Shown here: positions 7,866 to 7,959 of the stretch, in pieces
Numbering within the stretch: position 1 is the first letter of the stretch
Layout of the letters: every line of letters begins with the position of its first letter
Assembly (NCBI GenBank): GCA_023268425.1
Contig: JALRFN010000154.1
Coordinates: forward strand, 1-7,959
Direction: 5' to 3'
Source: Burkholderiaceae bacterium
GTDB taxonomy: Bacteria; Pseudomonadota; Gammaproteobacteria; Burkholderiales; Burkholderiaceae_C
Length of the DNA stretch: 7,959 nt
Notes under the pieces: model-generated
What the model saw: the letters and a program-made list of their open reading frames with translations, nothing else
What the model was told of the DNA's origin: nothing
Databases searched by the model: none
Made by a program: the position numbers and the translations under genes

Positions 7866-7959
7866 ACCAGCAACAGAAGTGGTTTTTTAAGGAAACTCTT
7901 GTATCTCTCAATATCGCTATTTTTCAACTACACTCAATCAATACCTCAATACAATCCAT
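7653..7959. other. Low-GC segment of unknown origin at the window end
   Basis: By hand count about 40% GC (38-43% in successive 60-base lines, 31% in the last 39 bases), against about 60% or more to the left. Apart from the frame fused to glpQ, no long reading frame, recognisable protein, RNA gene, insertion-sequence end or target-site duplication is visible. A + strand frame open from the TAG at 7853 to the end gives about 35 unrecognised codons. CTCAAT occurs three times at 7907-7950. It may be the edge of an inserted element, a genomic rearrangement or an assembly join. Confidence 0.55.

Noticed and set aside
7907..7950. Three CTCAAT copies as a possible repeat array or origin iterons
   Set aside because: Only 6 bp long, irregularly spaced (26 and 12 bases apart) and in AT-rich DNA, so likely chance. 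No CRISPR-like repeat-spacer pattern exists anywhere in the window.
7853..7959. + strand frame open to the window end
   Set aside because: About 35 codons, without a clear start or Shine-Dalgarno, and not recognisable.

Overview
The window is GC-rich (roughly 60% or more) up to about position 7650. It looks like chromosomal DNA of a betaproteobacterium, most likely Burkholderiales/Comamonadaceae-like; this rests on base composition and protein character, not on a search. The last 300 bases are clearly different, at about 40% GC by hand count.

Left part, + strand: the 3' four-fifths of maeB (NADP-type malic enzyme fused to a phosphotransacetylase-like domain; its start lies outside the window) is followed by a small VOC-fold (glyoxalase/bleomycin-resistance type) gene. 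The VOC gene ends at a textbook rho-independent terminator (2443-2470).

Right part, - strand, transcribed from right to left: the 3' end of a glpQ-type ABC permease gene, glpU (DUF2160 small membrane protein), glpV (periplasmic binding protein), glpD (FAD-dependent glycerol-3-phosphate dehydrogenase) and then an MscS-family mechanosensitive channel gene. The first four match the GlpSTPQUV glycerol ABC importer known from Rhizobium and many proteobacteria, placed together with the enzyme that oxidises glycerol 3-phosphate. GlpV captures glycerol in the periplasm, the permeases (only the tail of GlpQ is seen) move it inward, a kinase outside the window would phosphorylate it, and GlpD feeds electrons to quinone and makes dihydroxyacetone phosphate. 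Gene spacing is tight: 1 nt from glpQ to glpU, 87 nt from glpU to glpV, 46 nt from glpV to glpD (with a strong hairpin that contains the likely glpD Shine-Dalgarno), and 109 nt from glpD to the channel gene. The two halves converge at 2426-2555.

The most unusual feature is the right end. Recognisable GlpQ sequence stops near 7643, and the reading frame runs on into low-GC sequence of unknown origin. This is either a real insertion or rearrangement that cuts the glycerol operon, or a chimeric contig end. I see no convincing new system; apart from that breakpoint the window holds ordinary metabolic genes.
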